From: Dactylellina haptotyla
Taxonomy: Eukaryota; Ascomycota; Orbiliomycetes; Orbiliales; Orbiliaceae
Reading direction: 5' to 3'
Length of the DNA stretch: 64,000 nt
NCBI GenBank assembly: GCA_031310005.1
Contig: CM062382.1
Location: forward strand, 186,001 to 250,000
This document shows positions 11,701 to 23,275 of this stretch, in pieces. The notes under the pieces are model-generated. The model ran no database searches and was not told where the DNA came from. It was given only the letters and a program-made list of their open reading frames with translations. The first letter of the stretch is position 1; every line of letters starts with the position of its first letter. Made by a program: the position numbers and the translations under genes.

Positions 11701-12406
11701 CCCCGGATGCAGACAACTTCGTCCTTCGATATTTCCCCGTGCACGGGGGTCCTAGTGCTCTATCTTCCTAAATGGCTAAACGCATAGGTCGTGAGAATTT
11801 CGAAAATGTACAACCTCGCTTGGTCAATTTCTAGTGCCGTCTCTGCACGATGATGTTGCTTTTCTCTTGAATTGGGGGCCGTTGTGTAACGCAGTATTTA
11901 GGCGCTAGCTTAGGCATTGGCGAAGCGACCGAACCCAAACCAAGACATAGGAGTGGCTGGCAATGAGACTGTACCAATTGAGCTGGCAGCTATAAAATCA
12001 GCCACTCTATATGACATGATGTGGACTTGTCAGAGGCTGAAAACGAGAACGAGAACTGCTGGCGTGCGCATTATTCGGGCGCCACTTTGTGGTATTGTAC
12101 GAGGTATTGTGTTGTGACACCTAAAGATATAGACAGTTAGTCTTGTATCAAAGCTCCCACGGGCGTGGACACTGGTGTACGCTGCAAACATTGAGGGGAG
12201 GCATCCTTTTGAAATCATTTAACGTGAAAATATGCGTACTCTGGGCCTATCCTGTTCCATTCAACCAAACTCCGCTTAAACTTGATTTTTAAGTCCGCAA
12301 GCTTCTGTCCCCTTCCGCGATATTGACGCCTTAGAGCCAACCAAGAGATTTTCGAATATAAAGAAAGCCCGAGGGCCTTCTGAAGCAGCTTTCTAATTAG
12401 TTAAAA
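8747..12406. other. Long gene-poor stretch
   Basis: No confident gene in 3.7 kb. On the minus strand about 9230-9050 one frame gives a helical, coding-looking peptide (TTVERRAATLRELEAAI), possibly an exon of an unrecognised or decayed gene. An ORF at 10856-11248 (+) and one at 10299-10036 (-) sit in a locally GC-richer block and resemble no family I know. Near 10050-10075 the 12-mer GGGTCGCACTCG is tandemly doubled. The block could be an old, degenerate insertion, but I see no terminal repeats. Confidence 0.45.
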
Positions 12407-12753
12407 ATGCCTGTGAGTTTGAATTATCGTTTTACCTACCTGGTGCGCATAGTTGACAATCTGCAACGTTAGCCTACTGGACATTGCATTATCTGCGGGC
12501 GCCCGGTCGACCCGACTTCTAAAAAGTGCCCAATGTGTGGTTTACGAAATAATCGAGCAGTCCAGTCGGGCGTTGATCTGTATTGCACCGATAATACTAC
12601 GGTAAGTACTGATTATTATATCTCTTCGCATACTACCGTGTTCTAATACACTTGCGCACCTAGCATCATTCGGATGAGCATGGCCGCCGTCATTGTCCTC
12701 GTTGTGATAGACCTGTGATCATCCGTCAAGTTTGCATGTGCACTCGTAATTGA
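12407..12753 (+). CDS. 74-residue double zinc-ribbon protein
   Basis: Three exons, 12407-12412, 12473-12601 and 12664-12753, all phase 0. Introns are 60 and 62 bp (donors GTGAGT and GTAAGT; acceptors GTTAG and CCTAG; TTCTAATAC branch in the second). Exon 1 is only Met-Pro. Exon 2 carries HCIICGRPV...KKCPMCG, a C-x2-C/C-x2-C zinc ribbon. Exon 3 carries RHCPRCDRPV...VCMC, a second ribbon-like module with the same HCxxCxRPV entry. The protein is nearly all zinc-binding sequence, with no signal peptide or catalytic domain. Such mini-ribbons usually bind nucleic acid or protein partners, which is an inference here. The gene is invisible to simple ORF calling because no exon exceeds 43 codons. Its isolation in a gene-poor region is notable. 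Confidence 0.65.
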
Positions 12754-13374
12754 GATTGATAAGCCTCCGCTATGCTGAATAATTCTTTGGATTTCCTTAT
12801 TCTCTATATTTTTATGGATAACAACGTTAACATGAACCACTTTTGCGGGGCTTCCCACCCCTATGTGAAATAGACCGTATTTTTACGAAAGACCAATCAT
12901 GGATCTCCTTGGTATTGATTCCACTTTTGATCATTGCTTGTAGCTAGGTTGTTTCTTAGTCTGAGAGGTCTGACCGGGAGTTACATCAATAAAAATTGGC
13001 CTCCTCTTTTGGGTCATACCGGGACTTTAAAGCCCTAAAGTTGTAGGAATGAAATTTTTGTCCTTTAGAAATAAATATCTACTCTAGATAAGACTTTTTT
13101 TAAGTGCGCCTAGTCTCTAGATCTGCGCCTTCAACATCCCTCAAATACTTTCTATTCATTCCCCTATTCTACACATTAAAATTATCGGGGACTAATGTGA
13201 ACACTATATAAAAATATCACCCTTTAGAACACTCTCTATGCCAAATATCTTTATTTCCGCCATAAAAACTCCATTATCGTAGCTGGCAACCCTCCGACAT
13301 ATTTGGTCATATAACTCTCTATGCATTACTAATAGAGTCGTTCTTCTAAGCGGCCTATGAAACTCAACTAAGAA
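12754..13374. other. Intergenic, no gene seen
   Basis: AT-rich spacer between the 3' ends of converging genes. No ORF of interest. Confidence 0.5.
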
Positions 13375-14523
13375 TCAGCCATAGCGCTTTTGCGCAGCAC
13401 TAGCTGTACGCAACATGCGGTGGTATTGGCCTCCAACGGGAGCATAAGAACGACTCGACTGTCCGATTAGTGGGACAGGAGACTGGCACACCGGTTGAAC
13501 ATTTTCTCCATAGCTAGAAGCCTTCATTCTTCCTTTCTCTTGTCTCCCTCGCTCCGCTTCTTCGGATCCGTGTCTCTCCACCCCTTCGACTCTCTGCCTC
13601 TCTCTGCCTTCTCTATCAAGCCTTCGCTGTCTTTCTTGCTTGAAATTTCGGATATCAAGTTCCATCCTTGTCGCCCGGTATAGATCTTCAGGCAAATATT
13701 CTGAGGGTGTTAATTCCCTCTGCTTTCTTTCATGCTGCATAGTTTCCATATCTCGATAGAAACTCGGCGGCAACGGTTTTAGATCTGTACCGCCTCCATC
13801 TGTGACCTGGACACGTTCCAGCCACTTCGCAACTTTCAACATCTTGTAGGCGTCGGCATCCCTTTTCCGCTTCTGGATGCCTGTCTTTATCTGATGTCCT
13901 ACGTCTGCAATCTTTCTCCCGGCTAGGTCGCCTGCGAACCACCAGAATAAGAGGATGGTCCAGAACGTCAATCTCACTTCCCAGGCTGCATCCACCTGGA
14001 CCAAATAGTACCACACGGCGTACTCGAACCGGAGTAACACCATAATACTGAACAGCAGCTGAGCTAGACGCTTGTTGGGGGTGGCGATAGGATTATTATT
14101 GGGATCTTGGTTCCGCCAGTAGACCATTGTGTTTTTCCACCCGGACTGAAAGGTGAAGATGGTCTTCTTGCGACCGAACTCCAGATCCAGCTCTATCGGC
14201 GTTTCGATCTGTGGATCAATATATTCTAGAGGACGCCAATATTCCTCAGAATTAACAACGACTCGGTCGTTGTGTGCGTCGCGGCTGTTTATTCTGTTGA
14301 AGATCGCGTCGACATCTTCGATCAGCTTTTGGCAGTCGGTGAGGACCGCCGCGTGGATTGCTGGGTCCAGCGGCCGGTTTGCTATGAAAGCGACCCTCTG
14401 CTGCTGCGCCGTGATCTCTTTGGCGTACGCAATTATTTCTTCACGAAGATCTTGGCAGGAGGCCTTGTACTGCCCCACAGCCACCATGATATCTTCGAAG
14501 GTGGCCCTTCGCTGTGTGGGCAT
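13375..14523 (-). CDS. Predicted membrane/coiled-coil protein, unknown family
   Basis: Intronless 382-residue ORF from the ATG at 14523. The N-terminal third is helical and charged. Residues about 165-210 contain two closely spaced hydrophobic segments (LLFSIMVLLRFEYAVWYYLV and LTFWTILLFWWFAG), consistent with a hairpin in a membrane. The C-terminal third is very Arg/Glu/Gln-rich (ERQRRLDREGRERQRVE) and likely a coiled coil or disordered tail. There is no signal peptide, so insertion would rely on the internal segments. The neighbour upstream on the same strand is the BTB-like gene at 14676, only about 150 bp away. I do not recognise the family. The small membrane protein at 53041-53874 has a broadly similar helix-membrane-helix design but no clear sequence match. 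Confidence 0.6.
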   Translation of the reverse strand: MPTQRRATFEDIMVAVGQYKASCQDLREEIIAYAKEITAQQQRVAFIANRPLDPAIHAAVLTDCQKLIEDVDAIFNRINSRDAHNDRVVVNSEEYWRPLEYIDPQIETPIELDLEFGRKKTIFTFQSGWKNTMVYWRNQDPNNNPIATPNKRLAQLLFSIMVLLRFEYAVWYYLVQVDAAWEVRLTFWTILLFWWFAGDLAGRKIADVGHQIKTGIQKRKRDADAYKMLKVAKWLERVQVTDGGGTDLKPLPPSFYRDMETMQHERKQRELTPSEYLPEDLYRATRMELDIRNFKQERQRRLDREGRERQRVEGVERHGSEEAERGRQEKGRMKASSYGENVQPVCQSPVPLIGQSSRSYAPVGGQYHRMLRTASAAQKRYG

Positions 14524-14675
14524 GCGGTGGTGTTGGCGAAATTTGGCCTAGAGATGGCGTAGGTCATAGAGGACGATGAATTCATGAAGCGATCATTCAT
14601 CAAATGATCTACAAATGTTAAAGGTATGTTAGAATCTTCGTTTTGTTAAACCGACATGCTGTCTCTCTCGAGTTT

Positions 14676-15878
14676 TTAATTCTCATAGAGTGCAGACTTA
14701 CGCTTCATGTCCTCTCCCAGATCGCCAACTCCGAACCACCACTTCTGTTGTATTTCCGGAATAGGGTCACCGCCAAACCCTTGGCTGTATCGCTCCACAG
14801 CCCGGCTATCCTTCTCGAATTTCCAAGTGCTAACCACCAAATTCGCCCAAATAACGGCGAATTCCTCCTCCCACTTAAACACGTGGGCTATGAATAGCCA
14901 CTTCCCGACATTCCTGTCCTGCGGGCGGCCGACCTCCATGCGTTGCCGCCCCAGGGTGTACTCGAGCCGCTGGCGGATTTGCGCCCACGCTCCACCAGTG
15001 TCTGGGGTAATCCCAAACATGTCCACCAACCTGGTGATTTCGAAAAGAGTGTCAATAGGAATATCCATATTGATCCACTCAGTGGGCCAGCGGGAATGAA
15101 TGATGGTCAAAATGACCCATAGAGCGGTCATGTCCGCTCTTGGCAGCTTCCAGAGGAAGACTGCGACGACCCCCGTCTCGCTGTTACCGAGCTGTTGGCA
15201 GTCCGAAAGTCTGCCGTGGTAATCATATTGTTTTCGGAAGAACGGGATATTGAAATACATGGTGCGAAAACAGACTAGAAACCGTCCCGCGAGGGTTTCG
15301 TCGTCGCCTGTTGTGGGGATCGCATCGTTGGTCGTTGTAGAGACCAGGACCAGAAGGTCAGCCTGATGTGCTGAATGTGGAACGACCACCGTTCCGCACC
15401 AGGTACTGAATAGGGCCTCTGGGTTGTAAACGTTACTGAATGCATCGACGTTGTTATCAATCGGTCGAGGAAAATGGTAGGCGTAGGCCGGTGGACTTTG
15501 TTCGATATCCCTAGGAATCTCAACTAACGGATCCTCGAGAACTGGACGGTTGGAATTAGGAGATAGCCAGAATCGGTGAAAAGGACTCCCGACAGCGTCA
15601 GGAATTGATCCATCCCATGGGATCAGTCGTATGGAGGTATTGATAGGTTTTTTATCTTTTTTTTTTCGATCGGGGCGGCCACGATGTCCGTTTGGAGGAC
15701 GGAGCTCCGGTGCAAGTACACGGCTCAGATCGAGAGGAACTCCTTTCTTTTTCTCTAGCAGAGTGCTAATGGGAGGGCTAACGGGAGGCCATTGCAGAGG
15801 GTCAGCAGGAGGCCCTTGCGAAGGCCCCGTTTGCAACGTTTGAGAGATGAATTTCCTCATCGAGAAAACTTCAGCCAT
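14676..15878 (-). CDS. BTB/POZ-like fungal protein
   Basis: ORF of 400 residues from the ATG at 15878. The first 110 residues are a Pro/Lys-rich, probably disordered leader (PPADPLQWPPVSPP, then RPDRKKKDKKP). The second half carries the fungal BTB-like signature: FLWKLPRADMTALWVILTII, then WINMDIPIDTLFEITRLVD, then WLFIAHVFKWEEEF, matching the conserved 'IIH...L..I..L.D...WLFIA.VF....F' pattern. The last codons include a GTAAGT donor (in ATGAAGC|GTAAGT, about 14703), so the true C-terminus may be spliced to a further exon near 14620-14520; the unspliced frame stops at 14676. The role is likely that of an adaptor protein. It is related in layout to the gene at 7470-8746 and sits tail-to-head with the membrane protein at 13375. 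Confidence 0.65.
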   Translation of the reverse strand: MAEVFSMRKFISQTLQTGPSQGPPADPLQWPPVSPPISTLLEKKKGVPLDLSRVLAPELRPPNGHRGRPDRKKKDKKPINTSIRLIPWDGSIPDAVGSPFHRFWLSPNSNRPVLEDPLVEIPRDIEQSPPAYAYHFPRPIDNNVDAFSNVYNPEALFSTWCGTVVVPHSAHQADLLVLVSTTTNDAIPTTGDDETLAGRFLVCFRTMYFNIPFFRKQYDYHGRLSDCQQLGNSETGVVAVFLWKLPRADMTALWVILTIIHSRWPTEWINMDIPIDTLFEITRLVDMFGITPDTGGAWAQIRQRLEYTLGRQRMEVGRPQDRNVGKWLFIAHVFKWEEEFAVIWANLVVSTWKFEKDSRAVERYSQGFGGDPIPEIQQKWWFGVGDLGEDMKRKSALYEN

Positions 15879-17246
15879 TGTAGTGTTTGTGAATAGCAAA
15901 GATTCTATAAATGATAAGTCGCTGGAAATGAAACGATTATTAGACAGCTGTGATGATTGGCAGAATGGGATATAGGTTACTGGATATTGAGATATGCTGG
16001 AATCGTCTAATGCTGGTTGTCTTGTTGGAAGTTAAGAGCAAGCTTCTCGAAGCTGTTGGTAGTATATTTGCAACGGATGAATCCATGAAACGAAATGTTC
16101 TTCAAAGCACTAGTACTATAGCACAATACTGACTACATAGGCACGACTTGCACTTCCAAGGTGACAGAAAGATTTACAAGCACCCCCCCCGAAACCATTT
16201 AACTGACTCTTTTTATTGTCTGAATTCATGAACACTGATTCGACAGTAGACAATAGTAGTATTCTCTAGAATAACTTTTCATAGCGATCTATTGTACCTA
16301 CCCAAGCTGGGTTCAAGACTGCTAACTAAGCTGTTCCCGAGTCCTGCAAAGGAGCTACTAAGTCCCTATTTCTTGAGTTCCGGTAGGCGGACTCCCTCTG
16401 CTCAGCTTGGCGGCGACAAAGAGGAGCCAACACTCCGTGTTGCCAGTGTCGTCGACTGGTGTAACCGCAGACCAACCTCGCCGCTCCCCAAAAAGGCAGT
16501 TTCCGTTTCGGTGCTGCCCACCGTGCCAGCCCGGCCGAACGACAGCCAGCCAACAGGCCAACCAGCTGCGCCGACCAGAGATGTCGCTAAGGTCGCCTCA
16601 CCGCATCGTTTTTGTTCCGCGGTTGAAACCCCACAAAACAACGTCACCTGCATTCACCCGTCCATCGTTCCCCGTCGGCTGAATCCCCGGCCAACGGAAA
16701 CAATCAATCGATCTGGAATCTGTTTCTGGGGAAGGGACTATCGCGAGCTGTTGGCGCTAACTGATTTCTAAGCTCCCTTGTGACATCAGTCGCCCCAGCT
16801 TGCAAGCTTGATCCGGGCATAGCTCCGAGTAAAATCCGGTATTCCATCCCGGCATTGTGCAATAGCTGAAAGCAGGAAATTTGGCTGCTGATAGGCGAGC
16901 GACTGCCGAGAACACCAACAAATGCAACCACGAAGCCAAGGTAGCCTGGATAGGATGCAAGAAAATCTGGGGTCGGGAATGTGAAGCGAGACACAAAACC
17001 ATCGAGAGAGATTACCTTGTTCCACAGAAAATTTCAATTGGGAAGTCACGTCACGTAATAAGCACTAGGCACCCGAGGCTAGCAGGTTATATAACTACCC
17101 CGTGTATAGCGCCCCTCCGCTCTTCTTCTTCCGACAAGCTCTCCTATGAACTATTAAGATCTCCGAATTTTTCTTATCAGCCTAGCCGAAAGAAAACGAA
17201 AGGATATATTTCCAAATTACAGATATTTTCTAACAAAAGAGCCACA
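15879..17246. other. Divergent intergenic region
   Basis: Holds promoters of the BTB-like gene (minus) and the aldehyde dehydrogenase (plus). 16290-16770 is GC-richer and open in several frames on both strands at once, which suggests composition rather than coding. A C8 run lies near 16183. Confidence 0.5.
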
Positions 17247-19011
17247 ATGTCGCTCGATTGGAATACCTTCACGAACACTATCAACGGTAAACCCTGCGCG
17301 ACATCGCAGACGCGATACTCCATCAATCCAGCGACGAAGGAGCCCAATCCGCCAGTTCCAGTTGCTACCAAGGACGACCTAGACGCTGCTGTTGCAGCTG
17401 CCCGAGAAGCGTTCAAGACATGGTCACAGACTCCCTGGAACGAAAGGAAGAATGCGTTGTTGAGGTTCGGCAAAGCCGTGGTGGAACAGAAGGATGGGTT
17501 CTCCAAAATGTTGGTGAAAGAACAGGGAAAGCCGGTACGAAGGACACCCCCTTGCATTCAACAGTTTTAGCATTTCTAATAAATTATAACAGATGGTATT
17601 TGCGTCTTCGGAGGTGGGTTCGGTGGAGAAGCAGATGCAGGCTTTATGCTCGTTCACGCTTGAGGACGAGGTCATGCCGCAAGAGGGCGGCAGGACCGTC
17701 ACCAAGAGATATGCGCCATTGGGTGTTGGCGGCGCTATCGTACCGTGGAACTGTAAGGAATATCTCCCGTCCTGAAATATAGCCTTTTCGAGAGTATTAT
17801 AGGACTAACGCGATCTAGATCCCGTCGGTATCATGATCACCAAGATCACGCATTCAGTCTTGGCAGGTAACACCATTATTTGCAAGCCTTCGTAAGTTCG
17901 GATCCCGTCCGTTCACTGAAATTCCGAGTGTTAATTGGCCGGGTAGACCATTTACACCTTACACTGGCCTTAAGCTAGTTGAATTGGCACAGCAATTCTT
18001 CCCACCTGGTGTTGTCAACTGCTTGAGCGGTGATGACAACTTAGGGCCGTGGATGACATCTCATCCAGGTATCGATAAGGTATGAAATTTGAATTGAAAA
18101 CCGTAAACCCAAAGAAGAAATCTAAAACGAGCCCGCTACAGATCTCGTTCACGGGTTCCTCCGCCACCGGTAAAAAGGTGATGGAGAGCTGCAGCAAGAC
18201 CCTTAAGCGCGTAACTCTTGAGCTGTAAGCATGAAGTCTACTCTCATTGATTCAAAAGGGAATTAGAGCTAACAAGATATAAAGAGGTGGCAAAGATCCA
18301 GCAATCATTCTCCCTGACGTGGACATCCCTCTCGTCGCCTCCCAAATCGCAATGTACGCCTTCCTAAACTCCGGCCAGATCTGTGTTGCGACGAAGCGCG
18401 TGTATGTGCACTCTTCCATCATTAAAGAATTCGTCCCGGCTCTAGTTGAGGCCACAAAGAACCTTAAGGTCGGTGATGGGATGTCTGAAGGAGTATTCAT
18501 GGGCCCAATAAACAACGAGATGCAGTTCGACAAGGTGCTAGGATTTGTTGACGACGTCCGTCGCGAAGGGGGCCAGGTCGTATTGGGTGGAGGGGACAAC
18601 AAGAAATACAGAAATAAAGGCGGAAAAGGAGAAGAAGGATTCTTTATCGAGCCGATGATTGTGCTTTCGCCATCGGATCAAAGCAGGATTATGAAGGAGG
18701 AACCGTTCGGTCCTATCCTGCCTGTTACAACATGGGATGACGACGAGGAGGTTATTCGACGAGCTAACGACACGGATTTGGGATTGGGAGCGAGCGTATG
18801 GGGTAAGGATATGGAACGGGCGGAGAAGATTGCGAGACAACTGGAGGCTGGTAGCGTTTGGATCAATGAACATGTCCTCACGAGCCCTATCGCACCATTT
18901 GGTGGTTGGAAGGGAAGCGGTGTCGGGGTTGAGAATGGTAGAGAGGGATTGGCGGGCTGGTGCAATGTACAGAGCTTGTACGTTAGAAAGGAGGTTAAAA
19001 GTTTGTTATAA
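17247..19011 (+). CDS. Aldehyde dehydrogenase, NAD(P)+-dependent
   Basis: Six exons (17247-17534, 17593-17752, 17819-17891, 17947-18079, 18142-18224, 18285-19011) sum to 1464 nt, 487 residues, with every junction in phase. This is the usual length for the superfamily. It oxidises an aldehyde to the acid. Visible landmarks in order are VPWNYPVG (cofactor-side loop), FTGSSATGKKV (the G-x-x-x-x-G nucleotide motif), LELGGKDPAI with the general-base Glu, NSGQICVATKRV with the nucleophilic Cys, EEPFGPILPV, and PFGGWKGSG near the C-terminus. No signal peptide or peroxisomal SKL is seen, so it is probably cytosolic. The start at 17247 has a CACA ATG context and begins like other fungal members. Substrate cannot be told from sequence; the fungal relatives I recall act on broad aliphatic or aromatic aldehydes. 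Confidence 0.93.
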
Positions 19012-19782
19012 TTTGACATCAACTGAGATTTAGGCTCCTTTTAATTAAAAATATGTTCTCTACACTTTTAAAATTAAATAAAGGGAGTCCTTGTTTCCTA
19101 GTAGTGACCAGATGTCTATCGCATATAGGAAGTTGCAAGCAGGATACTACGAGGCCGTTCTCATACAAAGAAACTAGAACATATGAGATTGAAGGCCCTG
19201 AGTCTAGACACCAGCGACAAAGACCATCAACATACTCTGTATCAGCATCATAAGATATTATCGTTTTGAGTGTCATAATTGACCAATCTGGTGGCTCGTC
19301 TATAGTGATCAAATGCGGGCTCAGCCCGGTGAGGGAAAGTTAGGTGGACGCACTTGCTCTCGGCAACGGTATATAAAACGCCTCCACCAAACTTCTCTCT
19401 GCGCCCTTCTATCAAATTATCATCAAACGCACATCACAACCATCTCTCGCCTGACTCCGGCCGCCAGTCTCCTGCACACACGCCTATGCCCGTATAGGTT
19501 CTCATCTAAAAGATCTTTTCCTCAATAGTCATTGAAGCTTTTGCAACAGCTCCATCAGGAAGCGAGAGAAACAAGCGAAGATAAGCTTGCTTCTGGTTAT
19601 CAATAGCATATTCTGGGTCTTCTCCACTGGACCCTTAGCGATCGGAGGGCTTGTCTCGTAAATTCCATCTAGTGCTCAAACTCGGATATTGGACTGCTTG
19701 TCATACCCTTCCCTTCGATAAGATAAGGACCGATCTATAGCAATGAACCAGATTCCGCAAGATATCAAAGCTGTCATGACGT
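19012..19782. other. Intergenic, 5' region of the CCCH gene
   Basis: No gene. An ATG at 19743 opens a short frame (MNQIPQDIKA) that cannot be spliced into the zinc-finger frame without a stop, so I place the start at 19783; the earlier ATG could be an upstream ORF. Confidence 0.45.
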
Positions 19783-22700
19783 ATGAAAAAACCTTTCTCA
19801 CATTCTTACCTCAACATTATGTTCTCAGGATTGACCGTTGAACAACGTAGAGAAACCCCATGTCCAGTTATGGGTGCGAGGGGTCTTTGTCCAGTCAAAG
19901 GCTGTCCCTATAGTCACAACTCAAAGTATAAATATCTGGCGCGATCAAAGTTTAAAATAGGGATGCTATATATTACTAACGTGAGAGAGTAGGGATATAT
20001 TTTGTGCCGAAGAGCGAGCAACTGGTCGTTGCAAACTTAACAAGTGCTTGTTCAAGCACCGCAGCGATCGAACCAGCAATGCACCACTTGCAACTATTGC
20101 TGCTAAGGTTTCCACCACTTCCTCCGTTCCTATGACGGGCACCAGGAAACCCAGACCTGGGGCAGTTGGTGGCATATTATCGTCATCTTCGCAACCGGAG
20201 CGTCAGAGCTTAACTACATCACCTGCTAGATATCGTCAACCTGCCAAAACCCAGGCCGTCTCTGTAATTAGTAAGATGCTCAGTAAGATCACTATATGTC
20301 ATTTATTTCGTCTAACACCAGATAGTCGAAACCCAGTCAACGCAAGAGCCCCTTCTCCAGGAGACAGAAAATCAGCCTTCCTCTATATATACTATCGTCC
20401 AGCAACGTAACCCTCTAAGCAATGTCAAATATGTCAACAACGACCAATTCATCTCAAAAGCAACCCGTCAAGACCTTGCTTCGCTCAGTATATCGAATAC
20501 CTCGTCGCGGGAGGCTTCTGTTGCTCAGTCTGGAGGAACAGATAACACTGGTGGGTTTTTCACCTCTACGTACAGTCCATACAAGATGCTCATCATAGAC
20601 ACGCAGTAACTTCACTCACTCCAGAAACAGCCCCTGAGCCGCGGCCGGCTGACAGAACGGAAAAGGAATTCCTACTCGCATTGAAAGCGCCACTTCTAAG
20701 CAAATTTGAACTCAACGAGCTCGACCGCCGAACCCTCCTGTACTATACACTCAAAGCCCTTGACTACCCAAAAGAAACTATGAAGCGTTACACCGCAAGA
20801 TTGCTCACAGAGCCTCTTCCAATTTCCCACCTCGATGATTTGTCTAAAGCTCTTCTAAAAAATGAAGAGGTTGAAGAAGAGGAAAGCGACTACGATTACT
20901 ACACATCTGTAGTTTTTGTCTCGAGATGCATCCTGCTTGCACGAATTTTCGTACATCCATTCTTCCAAAAGGACAACGCAACAAGGGCTGCCTTGAAAGT
21001 AGTACTCGACTCTTTCTTCTCCCAGCCTATGCACGGCATATTCTTCATTGTCCGTAGCATAGGTTCATTTAAGCGAGAGAAAGAGGCCAAAGAAGGATCA
21101 GACCTCCACTGGCCCGATATTTACCAACTGCTATTGCGCTGCTTCCTCACTTTAGCGAGAGTTTCAAAACATAGCGATGCTATTCTCAAAGATGCAACTG
21201 TTACCTACTGGATGGTCAGCTTTGTGGAATATGTACAAGAGAGCTGGTACTCTAATGACCCAGACAAACAGAGAACATTCGATTTGATATCCGTGCTGTT
21301 GAGAATATATAAGATTGAACAATATTTCCCACTTTCAGCATATAGCCCCGGAGACCGGAGCTCTTTAGACAACGTGCGGCGCGCCGTCTGCAATAATTAC
21401 AAAAAATCTGGTGTCTGCGAGGGCCATGACAACGCCACTTGCTATTTCAGCCATACCGAAATCCATCTCCTAGAAAAGCATATACTCCCAACCGATAAAA
21501 GATTCAGTGCCATGAGACAATGGATGCGCCTGGCTTGCGGCCAGAATACACTTCCTCTTCTAAACATGAGGACTTTTTGGGAAGAGGCTTTCGGTTTTTT
21601 TGATAGCGGCAAGGAGGATTTTGTTCTTGACGTTCTTAGTCTTCCGGAAGGTCTAATACACGTCAAAGAGACTATGGAAGCTGCCGCTACAAGCTTTCCA
21701 ACGAACTTCAGCGCTTATGAAGCTTTCCTAAAAATACTAGCTGATGTGCGACTTCAATCGCATAAATACTCTTCCGTTGATGGAAAGCTTGCCAAAATAG
21801 TTAGCGTTTGCTGCAATCTTGATACGTTCTTCCGTCTCTGGACCAATTCTATTCAAGATGGGATCCCCAAAGGGAACATCCCAAGGAATAGCATATTTAT
21901 TGCTGAGCTCTTGATAGGATTTGCGAGACTCGTCCTTAGTTTCAATCCAACGCAGAGGTTTGATGACAAAGCTAGGCTCACAATGAAACGCCTGTGCCAG
22001 ATCGTTGGCGAGAATTACGAAGAGGGAACACAACCCATGGATAACGGCCATAACGTCGCCCATAGGTTTGGATTCGTGATCCGAAAGAATTTACTGGAAG
22101 GAAAAGTAGAAATTCTCGATCGTGATGCTCCTACTGGTGATATAAGTCAGGATTTTGAGGAGCCGCTTATATTCGATGAGATTGAAAATGCATCCTCCAG
22201 GACAAACACGTAGGGCTACCCCCGACGAGTATTGAGTTGACAAGAAGACTAATGGAACCGTAGGAACCTAGATATGGATGAGAAAGCTGTGAGAATTCAT
22301 AAGAATGTAGCGAACGCTACGCTAGATACATCTTTCTCTAATTTAATCGAGGATGCATTAATGTCGATGGACCAATACTTCGAATTATCTGAGGGCGACC
22401 CCTCTGACGCTGTTCTTTACCTAAAGGATATGCGGATCTCAGGCAATATTTCAACAATCAAGACTTTCTTCGGCAGAACCCACGAGTTTCTTCCTAACTC
22501 GCTGGAAGAAACACCAAATCCGCCAGTCTTACGACACTTTGTGCATTTTCTTCAAAAGCTGGGGGACTGGCTAGAGAACCGTAATCTAGTCCAGGACTCT
22601 CAAGCCAGCGTTGTAGTAAGATCTTTGCTTTTCGAGCTATGGGGGGTCGGGGAGTTTCAAGTATTCCTTAAAAGCGCCTTACACATTTTCTACTTGATAC

Positions 22701-23275
22701 ATAATAGCCGAGCGCGATATGAGCAGCCAGATACTAGGCGACTGTATCGCGCAGCCGCGCGAGGGCTTTTCCATCTTCTCGATGCTGGTATCCGATACAA
22801 CATATTTCTTAGTAGGGATCACGGAATTCATACCCTATTGTTACGTTTGCTTCGGATCTTCACGGGCCCACAGGACGAAGACAGGAACCCGATAGTACAT
22901 AAGAAAAACATGCACCTCAGCCGCTGGTATTCAGTCTACGATTTGACAACTAAACTAATACAAACTTTGGGCATGGAAGATTTATTCGTACTCAAGGCTG
23001 TTCCCTGGGGTAAGAAGGAAAGGTTCCGATCGGTGTTTAGACTTCCAACGACATTTATCTGCCCGGATTGCAAGAGAACCCTTTGTCAGTTCCCCCAATT
23101 CTGTCAGTTCGAGCATCAAACGGAAGAAACTTCGTCGCCAGGAAGTCTGGCCGGGATTGAGTCTCCTGAGGATATGGTGTCTGTTTCTTCCGATGACGGT
23201 AGCCTGGAGACAGAAACTGTAACTAGGGCCGTAACTAGCGATTCGATTCTGACTTCTTCTGAGACTGACTGTTAA
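19783..23275 (+). CDS. Large protein with four CCCH zinc-finger motifs
   Basis: Five exons (19783-19925, 19993-20263, 20322-20550, 20625-22209, 22264-23275) total 3240 nt, 1079 residues. Two tandem fingers of the form C-x8-C-x4-C-x3-H lie at residues 27-45 (CPVMGARGLC...CPYSH) and 52-70 (CAEERATGRC...CLFKH), the first intron falling between them. A Ser/Thr/Gln-rich linker follows. Finger 3 (C-x8-C-x7-C-x3-H, VCNNYKKSGVC...CYFSH) is near residue 470 inside a long helical region. Finger 4 (CPDCKRTLC...CQFEH) is near residue 1009. An in-frame TAG at 22211 is avoided by a 54-bp intron (donor GTAGGG, branch ACTAAT, acceptor CGTAG) that keeps phase. CCCH fingers typically bind RNA; the helical body suggests a scaffold. 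It may be two genes if that intron is not used. Related in layout to the gene at the left edge. Confidence 0.75.

Noticed and set aside
16292-16771. 159-residue plus-strand ORF before the aldehyde dehydrogenase gene
   Set aside because: Several frames on both strands are open over the same GC-rich interval, the start is not an ATG and no motif is visible; likely composition.
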